Positions 35,398-44,967 are shown, counted from the first letter of the stretch. The stretch is 64,000 nt of DNA from Propionimicrobium sp. PCR01-08-3 (GCF_030286045.1 NZ_CP127390.1:3055482-3119481), one strand, 5' to 3'. Translations and numbers: made by a program. Notes: generated from the sequence alone by a model not told the origin.

Positions 35398-35430
35398 CGT
35401 CCTCGTCCTCTTTCATCCACAGTTAGGTGA

Positions 35431-35488
35431 CTACCGAATGAGACTTTCGCTACCGATATAGCGGTAGCCAGGATCTATTTCGGTAGCC
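35431..35488 (+). repeat. 58-base hairpin repeat, upstream of the rhodanese gene
   Basis: Outer arms CTACCGAA and TTCGGTAG and an inner GCTACCG/CGGTAGC palindrome. The last 23 bases match those of the copy at 34911-34933 at 20 positions. Same length and orientation as that copy. Confidence 0.7.
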
Positions 35489-35530
35489 GAATTGTACGGC
35501 GCTGGCTATAACGGAATACACCGACAGTAA

Positions 35531-36325
35531 CTACAGCCGTTGACGAAGCCAGGCGACGTCTGCCGCCTGATCCTCGATGCTGCCGTGGGTCTCCAGAATG
35601 GTCGGGGCATCGGCCTGCTTCACGACTTCGACCAGCAGATCGGGGTCGATCTGGCCTTGTCCGAGGTGGGTGTGGCGGTCGGCACCCGAGCCGGCCACGT
35701 CGCGCGAATCGTTGAGATGCACCAGATCGATACGTCCGGTGATGGCCCGCGCCCGCTCGACGATCCCCGTTAGCTCCTCGCCGGAGGCGTGTGCATGGCA
35801 GGTGTCGAGGCAGAACCCGACCTGATCGAAGTCGGACGCCTTGGCCAGCTGCTCCCACAGTCTGCCGATCGAATCGAGGTAGCGGGCCATCGCATGCGAA
35901 CCGCCGGCCGTGTTCTCGATCAGGATCGGGCACTCCAGCCGCAGCCCGTCGACGGCCTTGAACCAGTTCACGTACCCCTGAGCCGGATCGTCGTTGGCAG
36001 TCACGTGACCACCGTGCACGATCACACCGCGCGCCCCGATCGCGGCCGCTGCGCTGACGTGTTGCTGCAAGATCTTGCGGCTCGGGATCCGGATGCGGTT
36101 GTTCGTCGAAGCCACATTGATCACGTAGGGCGCGTGCACGTAGATGCCGACCCCTGCCCGCTCGGCCTGCTCGCGCAGCGCCTCGGGCCCGTCTTCGAAG
36201 CCGAGCTTCGGTGCCTTCCAACTCTGCGGGTCGCCGATCTGAATCTGGACGATCGGCACCTGGCCCCGCAGCGCCTCACCCACCGGATCGGACTGGTCGA
36301 CGGTCATCCCGAGTTCGAAGGTCAT
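35531..36325 (-). CDS. nfo: Endonuclease IV (AP endonuclease)
   Basis: A 264-residue TIM-barrel AP endonuclease of base excision repair. All zinc-ligand motifs are present: HAPYVINVAS near residue 70, HGGH, ENTAGG, FCLDTCHAHASG, HLNDSRDVAGSGADRHTHLG and a final ETHG. It cleaves the backbone 5' to abasic sites. The start is ATG at 36325. Neighbours do not suggest an operon; the rhodanese gene follows 133 bases downstream. Confidence 0.93.
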   Translation of the reverse strand: MTFELGMTVDQSDPVGEALRGQVPIVQIQIGDPQSWKAPKLGFEDGPEALREQAERAGVGIYVHAPYVINVASTNNRIRIPSRKILQQHVSAAAAIGARGVIVHGGHVTANDDPAQGYVNWFKAVDGLRLECPILIENTAGGSHAMARYLDSIGRLWEQLAKASDFDQVGFCLDTCHAHASGEELTGIVERARAITGRIDLVHLNDSRDVAGSGADRHTHLGQGQIDPDLLVEVVKQADAPTILETHGSIEDQAADVAWLRQRL

Positions 36326-36427
36326 GGGGCCACTCTAGGTGTGGTTCGAAGAGCGGCGCGGACAATCGTCCACCCGGTGGTTTGAGACTCAGCCCGGACG
36401 CCCACATGCTCACACTAATTCGCGAAT

Positions 36428-36543
36428 GCTCGCAGTCCTGCACGCCACTCACCGTAGGTAAGTCTGCTGCTGTTACAGCAGTAGTAAACGCCCTTTCGCT
36501 AGGCGATATGCACGATGGTGAGTGTTTGGGGATTAAGGCGAGC
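36428..36543 (-). repeat. MITE-like palindromic element A
   Basis: A 116-base intergenic element bounded by GCTCGC and GCGAGC, with inner CACTCACC/GGTGAGTG and a central CTGCTG/CAGCAG hairpin. Its reverse complement aligns along its length with 50240-50394: the 14-base TGCATATCGCCTAG is identical, and one terminal arm agrees at 23 of 28 positions. No coding potential. Confidence 0.7.
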
Positions 36544-36614
36544 GTCTGCCATTTATGGCGAGCACCTGGAGGTTGCGGTGCATGGTGCACGGTGCGGCGT
36601 GCGAGACTTGCCGG

Positions 36615-37256
36615 GTGAGCTGGCTCGGTGCATTTCTGGACGCGTTGCTGGGTGCGGTGGGCTGCTCGCTGTCTTTCGGAACCGGTTGTGCCCTGCGGCC
36701 GACGGCATCATTCGGCTGGGCGGTGCCGATCGGGGTGGCGATCATCGCCGGCATCTCGCTGATGCTCGGGCAATGGGCCCTGCTCGCCATCAACCGGGTC
36801 GGACGCTGGCGCACTCTGCTGACTCTCGCCACATCCGGGCTCGGCACCCTGTGCACCGGTGTCGTCGAGGCGGGTTTGGTGGCGTTGCTGAGCTGGGCGC
36901 TGCTGCAGGACAGGGTGCGGCTGTGGGTGGTGCTGCCGGCGGTACTGGTCGCCTACGCGCCCTATTGGCTGGGATTCCTGGTGGTGTTGCCCTACACAGG
37001 ACCGGGCGTCGCGCGCGTGCTGAAGGTGTGGCACCTGCTGGCCATGTGGCTGGGGTTGCGTCCGGTGCTGGATATGGGCGGCGGCTACTCCTTGCTGATC
37101 GCGGCGGTTGCCTGGCTGGCCCAGCAAGGCATCGACGCCTTGATCGAGCGCGCCCCGATGCACCTGCGCGAACGAGTGTTCAAGCTTGTCAGCGGCTCGG
37201 CCGGGCTGACCGGCCGCGACCTGATGAGCTCCGCCAGGCTGGGAGACCACCGATGA
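36615..37256 (+). CDS. Hypothetical multi-pass membrane protein
   Basis: A 213-residue protein with about five hydrophobic segments (for example FGWAVPIGVAIIAGISLMLG, then VEAGLVALLSWALL and LVAYAPYWLGFLVVLPY). I do not recognise a family. GTG at 36615 is chosen because the in-frame extension upstream to 36555 looks non-coding, though no strong ribosome site decides it. The stop overlaps the next ATG (ATGA), so it is coupled to the hydrolase-like gene and the two probably act together at the membrane. Confidence 0.7.
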   Translation: MSWLGAFLDALLGAVGCSLSFGTGCALRPTASFGWAVPIGVAIIAGISLMLGQWALLAINRVGRWRTLLTLATSGLGTLCTGVVEAGLVALLSWALLQDRVRLWVVLPAVLVAYAPYWLGFLVVLPYTGPGVARVLKVWHLLAMWLGLRPVLDMGGGYSLLIAAVAWLAQQGIDALIERAPMHLRERVFKLVSGSAGLTGRDLMSSARLGDHR

Positions 37257-38287
37257 TCGGGCAGATTATCGCGATCGTCGTGCTCGGTCTGATCATTGCC
37301 GGGCTGGTGGCTCCCAGCGAGGCACTCAGCTGGTGGCGTCGCGGCCAACTGGACGACCGGACGATCGGCTGGCCGAGTGTTGCCGAAGCATTCCGTCGTC
37401 CCGGCGATGAACCCGACGACGAGGTGCCCGACGATCTTCCGGCGGAAGAGGACCACTATCTGATCTACCTGTCGGGCATCGGCATCAGCAGTCCTGACGA
37501 GCTCCCGGTCATCGAGATCCCGATGGTCCGGCTGCTCACCGAACGTCTCGGCCGCACCACAGTGATGTGGCGGATCTACCCCTACTCGGTGGCGAACACC
37601 GCGCTCACCCAGGGCAGACGGATGAGCCGTATCTGGGGCGCGCTCGCCCGCTGGAAGTTCAACAAGACAAGGCTCCGGTCGCTGGCGTTCTTGATCAATC
37701 TGCGTAACGCCTTTCAGATGTTCGTCAGCTCCGATCGCAGATACGGACCGGTTTTCAATCTCGCGGTCGCCGAACAGATCGCCGCAACCCTGATCCGCAA
37801 CGGTTACGTACCCGAACATCACCGTCCGGTCACCTTGCTGGGATGGAGCGGTGGCGCCCAGATCGCGGCCGGCGCGGCGTGGTACCTGGCGGCCTTGGGG
37901 ATGCCGGTGCGGGTGATGTCGATGGCGGGCATCGTTTCGGCCGATCCCGGCCTCGACCGGGCCCAGCAGATCTGGCATCTGCACGGCGAGTCGGATGTCG
38001 CGGAGAAACTGGGGCCGGTGTTCTTCGCCGGACGCTGGCCACTCTTCCGCAAGTCGTCATGGAACCGGGCGTTGCGCGATGGCCGGCTGCAGATCGTCAC
38101 CATGGGTGGCCTCAAGCACGGTGGCCCGCAGGGATATTTTTCTGCGGGCCCGCCCCTCGCCGACGGACGCACACCCCGCCAGGCGACCGCCGACTTTATC
38201 GTCCGAGTTTTGGTGGACGCCGGGCTGGCCACCGATCGCGGGGACCATCGAGAATCATCTGGTGGGGACGGCGACGACCGTGCATAA
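37253..38287 (+). CDS. Membrane-anchored alpha/beta-hydrolase-like protein
   Basis: A 344-residue protein. An N-terminal hydrophobic segment (GQIIAIVVLGLIIAGLVAP) anchors it, an acidic linker follows, and from about residue 70 the sequence resembles an alpha/beta hydrolase: YLIYLSGIGISS strand and the nucleophile elbow LLGWSGGAQIAAGAA near residue 203. A late histidine (GGLKHGGPQGYF) could complete a triad (inference). Lipase, esterase or inactive relative cannot be told apart. It is translationally coupled to the preceding membrane protein. Confidence 0.7.
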   Translation: MIGQIIAIVVLGLIIAGLVAPSEALSWWRRGQLDDRTIGWPSVAEAFRRPGDEPDDEVPDDLPAEEDHYLIYLSGIGISSPDELPVIEIPMVRLLTERLGRTTVMWRIYPYSVANTALTQGRRMSRIWGALARWKFNKTRLRSLAFLINLRNAFQMFVSSDRRYGPVFNLAVAEQIAATLIRNGYVPEHHRPVTLLGWSGGAQIAAGAAWYLAALGMPVRVMSMAGIVSADPGLDRAQQIWHLHGESDVAEKLGPVFFAGRWPLFRKSSWNRALRDGRLQIVTMGGLKHGGPQGYFSAGPPLADGRTPRQATADFIVRVLVDAGLATDRGDHRESSGGDGDDRA

Positions 38288-38855
38288 CCTTCCTCAATCA
38301 ACCGCCGGCTGCCTCCAAACCGGCCCTACCGAGACGTTAGCCGTCAACCGCGGAAGGTTTTGCACGCCCGACCATGGCAACGGGGATGGCCACCGATCGC
38401 GGACGGCTGGCGGACGGCGACGGAAGGATCCCGGACCAGACTGATGGAGTAGACAACTGAGTATGAGATCTCGACCCGATGCCGATCACCGTTGCCCATG
38501 CTGTTCGGGAGCCGGCGAGTTCACGGCAACGCATATGGAAACCGTCGCGGTCATGGGTTGACCCGTGGAAAAATAGGAGGGTCTCCAAGAAGAATCCGGC
38601 GATGGGCGCCAGTGCGAGTAAAAGTGGCGGATTCGGGAAACCTGAAGAAGGGCGGATTCCGATGACGACCAACTACCGCAGCGTTTTCGCCCAGGATCTC
38701 AGGCCCCGTCGATGAATGCCCGCGATACTGCCGCCGATGCTCGCAGCCCGTCACCCGAGCGCTGCCGTCCCGATCTGCCAGGTGCGCGTTCGTTCGTCAC
38801 ATGGGCCATCTCGTCCGGTCCGGGCCCTGCACCGAGCGGCCGAAGGTAGCCGCGC
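38288..38855. other. Intergenic region before the antiporter gene
   Basis: 568 bases without a convincing gene. A weak 78-codon frame (38479-38715) has atypical composition. A 17-codon ORF (38662-38715) starts behind AAGGG but has no other support. GAAGG precedes the antiporter start at 38856. Confidence 0.4.
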
Positions 38856-40901
38856 ATGGAGACATTCGACCTGATCCTTCTGGTACTGACCGTCGTCCTG
38901 GTGTCGGCAGTGCTCGACCAGCTGCTCACCCGGCTGGCGCTGCCGCTGGTGCAGATCTTGATCGGCGCGCTGTTGTCCGTGGTCGTCGGTGAGCCTCTGC
39001 ACATATCCACCAGCCCCGAACTGTTCCTGGTGCTGTTCATCGCGCCATTGCTCTTCGACGAATCCCGCAAGATCAACAAGCAGATGTTCGTCCGCAACAT
39101 CGGGAGCATCCTGTCGCTGGCCATCGGTTTGGTGATCATCTCGGCCCTGGTCGTCGGATTCAGCCTGCATTGGCTGGCGCCGACGATTCCGCTGGCGGGT
39201 ACGTTCGCGCTCGGCGCCATGCTGGGGCCCACCGATGCGGCGGCCGTCACCGCGCTATCGCGCAGCCTGCAACTCAACACCAGACAGAAGTCGTTGCTGT
39301 CGGGAGAAGCATTGATCAACGATGCCTCGGGCATCGTCTCCTTCCAGTTCGCGGTGGCCGCGCTGGTCACCGGCGCTTTCAGCCTCGCCGAGGCCGGAGT
39401 GTCCTTCGCGATCTCCTTCTTCGGAGGCCTGGCGACCGGGGCGCTGCTCGGTTTTCTCGCCGTCGTGATCCTGCGCTCGGTGCGGGCGATCGGTCTTGAA
39501 AGCACGGTGTTTCACGTGCTTTTCGAAGTGGTGACACCGTTCATCATCTTCTTGATAACCGAAGAACTGCACGCCTCCGGAATCCTCGGGGTGGTGGCCG
39601 CCGGCCTGGTGATGACCCTCTTCCCGCAACTGCGGTCGAGCTACCAGGCCAGAGTGAAACTGGTGTCGTCCAGCGTGTGGGAGGTGCTGACCTTCGTCAT
39701 CAACGGCGTCGTCTTCGTGCTCTTGGGCATGCAACTGCCGTACGCGTTCGAGCACTCCTGGGAGGACGCCACCAATCCGATCAGCCTTGTCGGACTGATT
39801 TTCGTGGTGACATTCATTTCGACGGCCCTGCGCTTTATCTGGTTGTTCGGGATGGAAATGCTGCACCGGCGGCGAATGCAGGACAAGCTCGGCACGCCCC
39901 GACCCGGTGGCCGGCAGCTGCTGCGCGACGTGGCGGTCACCACATTCGCCGGCCCCAAGGGTGCGGTCACGCTGTCGATCGCATTCACCTTGCCGTACAC
40001 GCTTGCCAGCGGGGACCTTTTCGCCCAACGCGACGAGTTGATCTTCTTGGCGTCCGGGGTGATCTTGTTGACCTTGCTGCTCGCTAACTTCGTGGTGCCG
40101 GTGCTGGCACCCAAGGCCGACACTTCGGACGAAGAGAAGCAGCTGGCGAAAGTCCACGTCGAGATTCTGAACAAGGTCGTGCGGGCCTTGCGGGAGCAGT
40201 CGACGGCCGCCACCGCAGTGCCCGTCTCCATTGTCGTCAACGAATACCGGCTGCAGGTCCGTGAGCTCACCGAAGAGGACGAACAGACCGCGCTGCTGCA
40301 GCAGTTGCGTACCGAGGTCATCGCCGACCAGGAGCTCTACCTCGACGAGGCGAAGGAATCCGGTGCCGTCGACCCGGAGACGGCGCGCATCTGCGCGTCC
40401 ATTCTGCGCCGCAACCTTGCGGTGGTCACCACCGGGAAGCGGCGGGGTATTTTCACCTCGCTGATGCGCACCCAGGCACAGCAATGGATGGGCCGTTCCC
40501 AGCGTCCGGCCGAGCTGCGGGAAAGCGCCCGGCGCTCAGGCAAGACCAGGGACGCCCAGATTCTGCTCGAGGTGCGCGCTGTGCAGTACCTCGGTGGGGT
40601 GCTCGAACACAGCAACGACGAGCGGGCCGAGGCCGCGTCCAGATTGAAGACCGACCACGAGGTGCTGTTGCGGATGTACCGCAGGCAGCGCCAGATGGCC
40701 GGGGACGCCCAGGGCCGCCCGACCGGCGACCGGGCCCAGTTGTGGGAGTCGGTCAGGACCATCGAGGAGGAGGGCTTCCGCCTCGAACTCAGCTTTATTC
40801 AGGACCTCTACGAGGATGGCACGCTCTCCAGGGCGCAGGCCACCAAGCTGCGCGACAGCGTCTACCTGATGCAACTGAACACCGCCGAGACCCGGCACTG
40901 A
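38856..40901 (+). CDS. Na+/H+ antiporter, CPA1 (NhaP) family, with long cytoplasmic tail
   Basis: A 681-residue protein. Residues 1 to about 415 form a membrane domain of some 12 helices with LFIAPLLFDESRKI and GPTDAAAVTAL. The ion-binding ND motif lies in SGEALINDASGIVSFQFA. The last 260 residues are a soluble, mostly helical regulatory tail. It exchanges Na+ or K+ for protons to keep internal pH. ATG at 38856 with GAAGG upstream is the start. Cation selectivity cannot be told. Confidence 0.9.
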   Translation: METFDLILLVLTVVLVSAVLDQLLTRLALPLVQILIGALLSVVVGEPLHISTSPELFLVLFIAPLLFDESRKINKQMFVRNIGSILSLAIGLVIISALVVGFSLHWLAPTIPLAGTFALGAMLGPTDAAAVTALSRSLQLNTRQKSLLSGEALINDASGIVSFQFAVAALVTGAFSLAEAGVSFAISFFGGLATGALLGFLAVVILRSVRAIGLESTVFHVLFEVVTPFIIFLITEELHASGILGVVAAGLVMTLFPQLRSSYQARVKLVSSSVWEVLTFVINGVVFVLLGMQLPYAFEHSWEDATNPISLVGLIFVVTFISTALRFIWLFGMEMLHRRRMQDKLGTPRPGGRQLLRDVAVTTFAGPKGAVTLSIAFTLPYTLASGDLFAQRDELIFLASGVILLTLLLANFVVPVLAPKADTSDEEKQLAKVHVEILNKVVRALREQSTAATAVPVSIVVNEYRLQVRELTEEDEQTALLQQLRTEVIADQELYLDEAKESGAVDPETARICASILRRNLAVVTTGKRRGIFTSLMRTQAQQWMGRSQRPAELRESARRSGKTRDAQILLEVRAVQYLGGVLEHSNDERAEAASRLKTDHEVLLRMYRRQRQMAGDAQGRPTGDRAQLWESVRTIEEEGFRLELSFIQDLYEDGTLSRAQATKLRDSVYLMQLNTAETRH

Positions 40902-40960
40902 GCCCGCCAGCGAACCTGGCCGGGCATCGGATCGGTTCTGGCATGGCGAGGTTTGCCGTT

Positions 40961-41020
40961 CGCGCCCGAAATCTGCTCCCGCGCCAGGTATCTCGGGCGC
41001 GGGAGTCGATGCCGGGCGCA
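40961..41020 (+). repeat. Palindromic repeat, copy 3 (loop AGGTATCTCG)
   Basis: The same arms (CTCCCGCGCC and GGCGCGGGAG) and the same centre as copy 1. It lies between the convergent antiporter and ABC ATPase genes, where it may also end transcription. Confidence 0.8.
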
Positions 41021-41045
41021 GCTGTGGTGGTGAGCGGCGTCAGGC

Positions 41046-41801
41046 CTATGTGCCGGGCGTCTCGAAGACGAAGGTGGTCAAGAACTGCCGGGCCCGCTCG
41101 GTCTGCGGGTGAGCGAAGAACGACTTCGGTTCGCCTTCCTCGACGATCTGGCCGGCCTCCATGAAGATCACCCGGTCGGCGATGGCCTGAGCGAAAGCCA
41201 TCTCGTGGGTGACGATCAGCATCGTCATGCCGTCACCGGCCAATTCGAGGACGACGTCGAGCACCTCGCGCACCATCTCCGGGTCGAGCGACGCGGTGAT
41301 CTCGTCGAGCAGCAGTACCTCGGGCTGCATCATCAACGCCCGGACGATGGCGATGCGCTGCTTCTGCCCGCCCGACAACTGCCGGGGATACGAGTCGGCG
41401 CGGTCGTCCAAACCGACGCGTTTCAGCAAAGCGTGCGCACGGGCGGTCATCTCGTCCTTCTTGGCCTTTTGGACGACCTTCGGCCCGAGCAGCAGGTTGT
41501 CGAGCACGGTGAGATGGGGGAAGAGTTCGTACGACTGGAAGACCATGCCGATGCGTTCGCGAACCGGCTCCCATTTCACCTTGCGATCGGTGATGACCTG
41601 ATCGTTGAACGTGATCGAGCCGCCCTGAATCGGCTCCAGACCGTTGATGGTGCGCAGCAGTGTCGACTTGCCGCAGCCCGACGGCCCGATGATGACCAGC
41701 ACCTCGGAGCGCGCGACCTGCAGGCTGATCTTGGTGAGGGCCTGCACCGGCCCGGGATAGATCTTGGTGACCTCGTCGAGTTCAAGGACGTTCTGAGTCA
41801 C
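41046..41801 (-). CDS. glnQ: Polar amino acid ABC transporter ATPase
   Basis: A 251-residue ATPase of the polar amino acid (GlnQ) family. Walker A is GPSGCGKST, the signature LSGGQKQRIAIVRAL and Walker B LLLDEITASLDPE, followed by the TMLIVTHEMAFA switch His. It powers the uptake system encoded upstream in the order binding protein, permease, permease, ATPase. A 118-base gap separates it from the nearer permease. GlnQ is a family name; the substrate is unknown. Confidence 0.92.
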   Translation of the reverse strand: MTQNVLELDEVTKIYPGPVQALTKISLQVARSEVLVIIGPSGCGKSTLLRTINGLEPIQGGSITFNDQVITDRKVKWEPVRERIGMVFQSYELFPHLTVLDNLLLGPKVVQKAKKDEMTARAHALLKRVGLDDRADSYPRQLSGGQKQRIAIVRALMMQPEVLLLDEITASLDPEMVREVLDVVLELAGDGMTMLIVTHEMAFAQAIADRVIFMEAGQIVEEGEPKSFFAHPQTERARQFLTTFVFETPGT

Positions 41802-41919
41802 TGCATTACCTTCCTTGCTTCGAGGCTCGCGAGATGGCCGTTCCGCACGTGCAGCCCACGCTCGAAGGCGGCGGGTTCCTGCTCGGCAGACGTGGTGGGC
41901 CGCGTGAGGTCTGCCGATC

Positions 41920-42639
41920 TCATGCGAGTGCCCACTTTCGTTCCAGATGCCGCGCGTAGCTGGAGATGATGTAACAGACGATGAAGTAGATGACGAAGAC
42001 GATGCCGTAGATGCCGAGCGAGGCGTCCGGAAACTCGAAGCGGCTCGCGTCGATGATCTGCTCGGCGACCTTCAAGATCTCGACCACGCCGATCAGGCTG
42101 ACCAGCGAGGTGGTCTTGATCATGCGGGTGGTCAGATTCACCGTCAGGGGGACGAGCCTGCGCACCGCTTGCGGAATCACCACATAGCGGTAGACCTCGC
42201 CGCCTGACATGCCGAGCGCCCGGGCCGACTCGTATTGATGCCTCGGAACCGAACCGATCGAGCCGCGCACCAGGTCGCCCATCTCGGCGGTGCCCCACAA
42301 GGTGAAGACGATGATGGCGGCGGTCTCGCCCGACAGGTTGATATTGGGCAGCGCCGGATTCAGATCCGACAGCCTGGTCAGGTCGAAATAGACCAGGAAG
42401 AGCAGGACCAGTGGCGGCATGATGCGGATGAATTCGAGATAGACCCGCATGATGGCGCGCAGCCAGGATCTCGTCGATCTCATGGCGATACCGACGAGGG
42501 TTCCCAACACGATGGACAAGATCATCGCGACCAGCGCGATGCGCACCGAAACCCACAGCCCGAGCATCATTCGGGCGAAATTGCGTCCTTGGAAGAGCAG
42601 CTGAAAGCCCTGTGAGAAATCAATCTCCATAGGTGGCAA
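41920..42639 (-). CDS. Amino acid ABC transporter permease (second)
   Basis: A 239-residue HisM/GlnP-type permease with about five helices. The EAA loop region reads SARALGMSGGEVYRYVVIPQ. It overlaps the first permease by 20 bases, so the pair forms a heterodimeric channel. The start lies in MPPMEIDFSQGFQLLFQ, where either of two ATGs could serve (the second is MEID). It belongs to the transporter operon 44191-41046. Confidence 0.9.
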   Translation of the reverse strand: MPPMEIDFSQGFQLLFQGRNFARMMLGLWVSVRIALVAMILSIVLGTLVGIAMRSTRSWLRAIMRVYLEFIRIMPPLVLLFLVYFDLTRLSDLNPALPNINLSGETAAIIVFTLWGTAEMGDLVRGSIGSVPRHQYESARALGMSGGEVYRYVVIPQAVRRLVPLTVNLTTRMIKTTSLVSLIGVVEILKVAEQIIDASRFEFPDASLGIYGIVFVIYFIVCYIISSYARHLERKWALA

Positions 42640-43279
42640 AGCGGACCCTCCTCTCCAGCGCGCGGGCCACGAGTGAGATCGGCAGCAAGATCACCAGATA
42701 GGCGCTGACGAGCAGCAGCAGCGACTCTTGGGTGTTGTAATCGCTGCCGATCTGATCTTTGGCCACGAAGACCAGATCGGGTAGCGCGATCACCGAGACC
42801 ACCGAGACCTCTTTGATCAAGAAGATGACATTCGCTGTCAGTGCGGGCACGGCTACCGCGAATGCTTGAGGAAGCAGCACCTTGCCCATCACCTGTACCG
42901 GTTTCATGCCGAGCGCCCGGGCCGAGTCGGCCTGAATGGGTTCGATCGATTCGAAGCCGGAGCGATAGGCCTCGGCCATGTAGGACCCGCCCAAGAATGC
43001 CAGGCCGACCATCGCGCACATCTCGGACGAAAGGGTGAGCCCGGCCTTGGGCAGGCCGTAATACAAGAAGACCAGCTGGACGATCAGCGGAGTGTTGCGG
43101 GACAGTTCGATGTAGAAACCGAAGATCTGGCGCAATACCGGAATCCGTAATTGCTGGACGATCGCGCACACCAGCCCGGTCAGCAATGCGAGCACGATTC
43201 CCACCACGCCGATTTTCAGCGTGAGAATCCCCGCATCCACATAGAGCGGGATCGAGTCCCGCATGAAATCAAGATTCAT
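42620..43279 (-). CDS. Amino acid ABC transporter permease (first)
   Basis: A 219-residue permease of the same family. It has an early helix (ILTLKIGVVGIVLALLTGLV) and the EAA loop DSARALGMKPVQVMGKVLLP. Together with the next gene it forms the membrane channel. It follows the binding-protein gene by 24 bases. Confidence 0.9.
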   Translation of the reverse strand: MNLDFMRDSIPLYVDAGILTLKIGVVGIVLALLTGLVCAIVQQLRIPVLRQIFGFYIELSRNTPLIVQLVFLYYGLPKAGLTLSSEMCAMVGLAFLGGSYMAEAYRSGFESIEPIQADSARALGMKPVQVMGKVLLPQAFAVAVPALTANVIFLIKEVSVVSVIALPDLVFVAKDQIGSDYNTQESLLLLVSAYLVILLPISLVARALERRVRFATYGD

Positions 43280-43303
43280 GAATCCGCTCTGCGAGCCGAT
43301 GCG

Positions 43304-44191
43304 TCAGTCGACCTTGCCGCCCTCGACAACCAGCTCGTCGGGGCTGATCACGTCGCCGTAAACGGGCTTGAGGGTCTCCTCGAAGTCGGCGTGGAAGAAG
43401 TCCTCCTCGGCCAAGGTGACCTGCTCGTCGTTCAGCCAGGTCGCGAGCTCCGTGTTGCCCTTCTGCACTGCCGGAGCGATGGTGTCCTGCGAGCCGAAGC
43501 TGGTGATCGAGGTCACGAAGTCGGTGTTCTGGGCGCTGTAGGCCAGCGCCTCGGTGTTGTCGGTGATCCAGACATCGCCGCGTCCATCGGCCAGCGCATT
43601 GGTCAGCTGGGAGTACTGCTCGTACTCCTGCACGTCGGCGTCGGGCAGGTTCTCGTCCACCCAGGTGTCGGCGGTGGTGCCCTTGACCACGAGGATCTTG
43701 GAGTCGGCGAGCTGGTCGTCGCTGACGGGGGAGTCAGCTGCGCTCACCGCGCCGAGGGAGACCTTCATGTAGGGGTTGGCGAAGTCGACCTTTTCGGCCC
43801 GCTCGGGCGTGACGGTGAAGTTCGCGAGGATGACGTCGACCTTGCCGGTCTCCAGGAACTCGACGCGGGAGGCCGCTTCGACGGGCACCCATTCGACGTC
43901 GACGCCCAGGTCCTCGGCGATCCGCTCGCCATAGTAGATGTCGTATCCGGCGTAGTCGCCCTGCGAGTCCACGTAGCCGAACGGGGACTTGTCGCTGAAC
44001 ACGCCGAGCCGGATGGAACCTGCGGCCTGAATCTCTTCGGGAGTCCTGCTGCCGACCGATGACTCGCTTGCGGCCGGGCTGTCGTCCGCGGGAATGTCGT
44101 CCGGCGAGCCGCAGGCGGCCAGCCCGAAGGCGAGTACCAGTGAGGACGCGAAGGCTGCCGCAGTTCGTAGGTGATTGCGCTTGTGGGACAT
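43304..44191 (-). CDS. Amino acid ABC transporter substrate-binding lipoprotein
   Basis: A 295-residue family-3 solute-binding protein. The N-terminus has a signal peptide with lipobox LAAC at about residue 27, so it is lipid-anchored outside. It contains IRLGVFSDKSPFGYVD and FLETGKVDVILANFTVTPER, the family hallmarks. The substrate is a polar amino acid; which one is unclear. It begins the operon; 776 bases without a gene lie upstream. Confidence 0.9.
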   Translation of the reverse strand: MSHKRNHLRTAAAFASSLVLAFGLAACGSPDDIPADDSPAASESSVGSRTPEEIQAAGSIRLGVFSDKSPFGYVDSQGDYAGYDIYYGERIAEDLGVDVEWVPVEAASRVEFLETGKVDVILANFTVTPERAEKVDFANPYMKVSLGAVSAADSPVSDDQLADSKILVVKGTTADTWVDENLPDADVQEYEQYSQLTNALADGRGDVWITDNTEALAYSAQNTDFVTSITSFGSQDTIAPAVQKGNTELATWLNDEQVTLAEEDFFHADFEETLKPVYGDVISPDELVVEGGKVD

Positions 44192-44967
44192 GGTTTTCCT
44201 GTTCTGTGATGCTGATTGTCATGGACGAGTCGTTGAGTGCTCGCCGGCGTCAGAGTGATGATTGCGGGTTGCGGCCCCTAAAGCACCACCAGGTGGCGCC
44301 GATTCTGGCCGCTCGTGATTCAGTTGTGGATGAGATGTGCCGGTGTCTCCGACCGGGCCTGCTCTTGGTTCCCTGCTGAGGCTCCGGCAGCGGTTCGGGT
44401 GGTTTGCCGCCTGCCGTGCATCCCCGGTTGAGACTCGGGCGGTGTCACGATGATCAGCCCAGACCTGTTACCGGGATTCGATCAGCGAGAGGGAGCGGAC
44501 GTCCGTGGTCATCTCGGCTGCAGCAGGATTCGCGCCACGGGCGAGGACGCACCGATACCGAGGTGATGGGAGGTACCTGGGTAGGGACCGAGCGGACTAC
44601 TGCCTAGGGAAGCGGGGCTCGGAGATTCAGCGACAACAACACGAGATCATCGAGTTGAGCTGACACATGGCGCGGCCGACCGAGGGCAGAAAGGCTCCGG
44701 TAGCGGTGGCGTGCATAAGTGTCATGGCTCAAAGATATACGTCAGATGCGAGGTGATCCTGACCGGGGCCGGATCGTGGGCGGGGACCTACCGTTCCGCG
44801 GGCATGCTCCGGCATTGCGGCAACACGCGTCTTTTCTGCTCCCGCTCGCCGCCGAATCTGGACTAAGGTCAAGGACCTATGTCGCTCTCGAACCTCACCT
44901 CCGGATCGCTCACCATGCGTTCCTCAGTGACTCGGCCCTCAGTGACTCGGCACTGGGCGGCGCGTCC
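44192..44967. other. Large intergenic region between transporter and helicase genes
   Basis: About 776 bases between divergent genes. No frame looks coding. The minus strand near 44250-44330 has a distant likeness to a SAM riboswitch, which I rejected. Near the helicase start a 15-base unit is tandemly duplicated (44923-44952). Confidence 0.4.

Noticed and set aside
38479-38715. 78-codon ORF before the antiporter gene
   Set aside because: No recognisable fold, atypical composition, and no ribosome site at its start.
44250-44330. Minus-strand stretch resembling part of a SAM riboswitch (CACGAG, GGCC-CAACC)
   Set aside because: The later conserved GGTGCTAA-type half and the closing stem are not found, and the core reads CCGCAACC at a wrong spacing.
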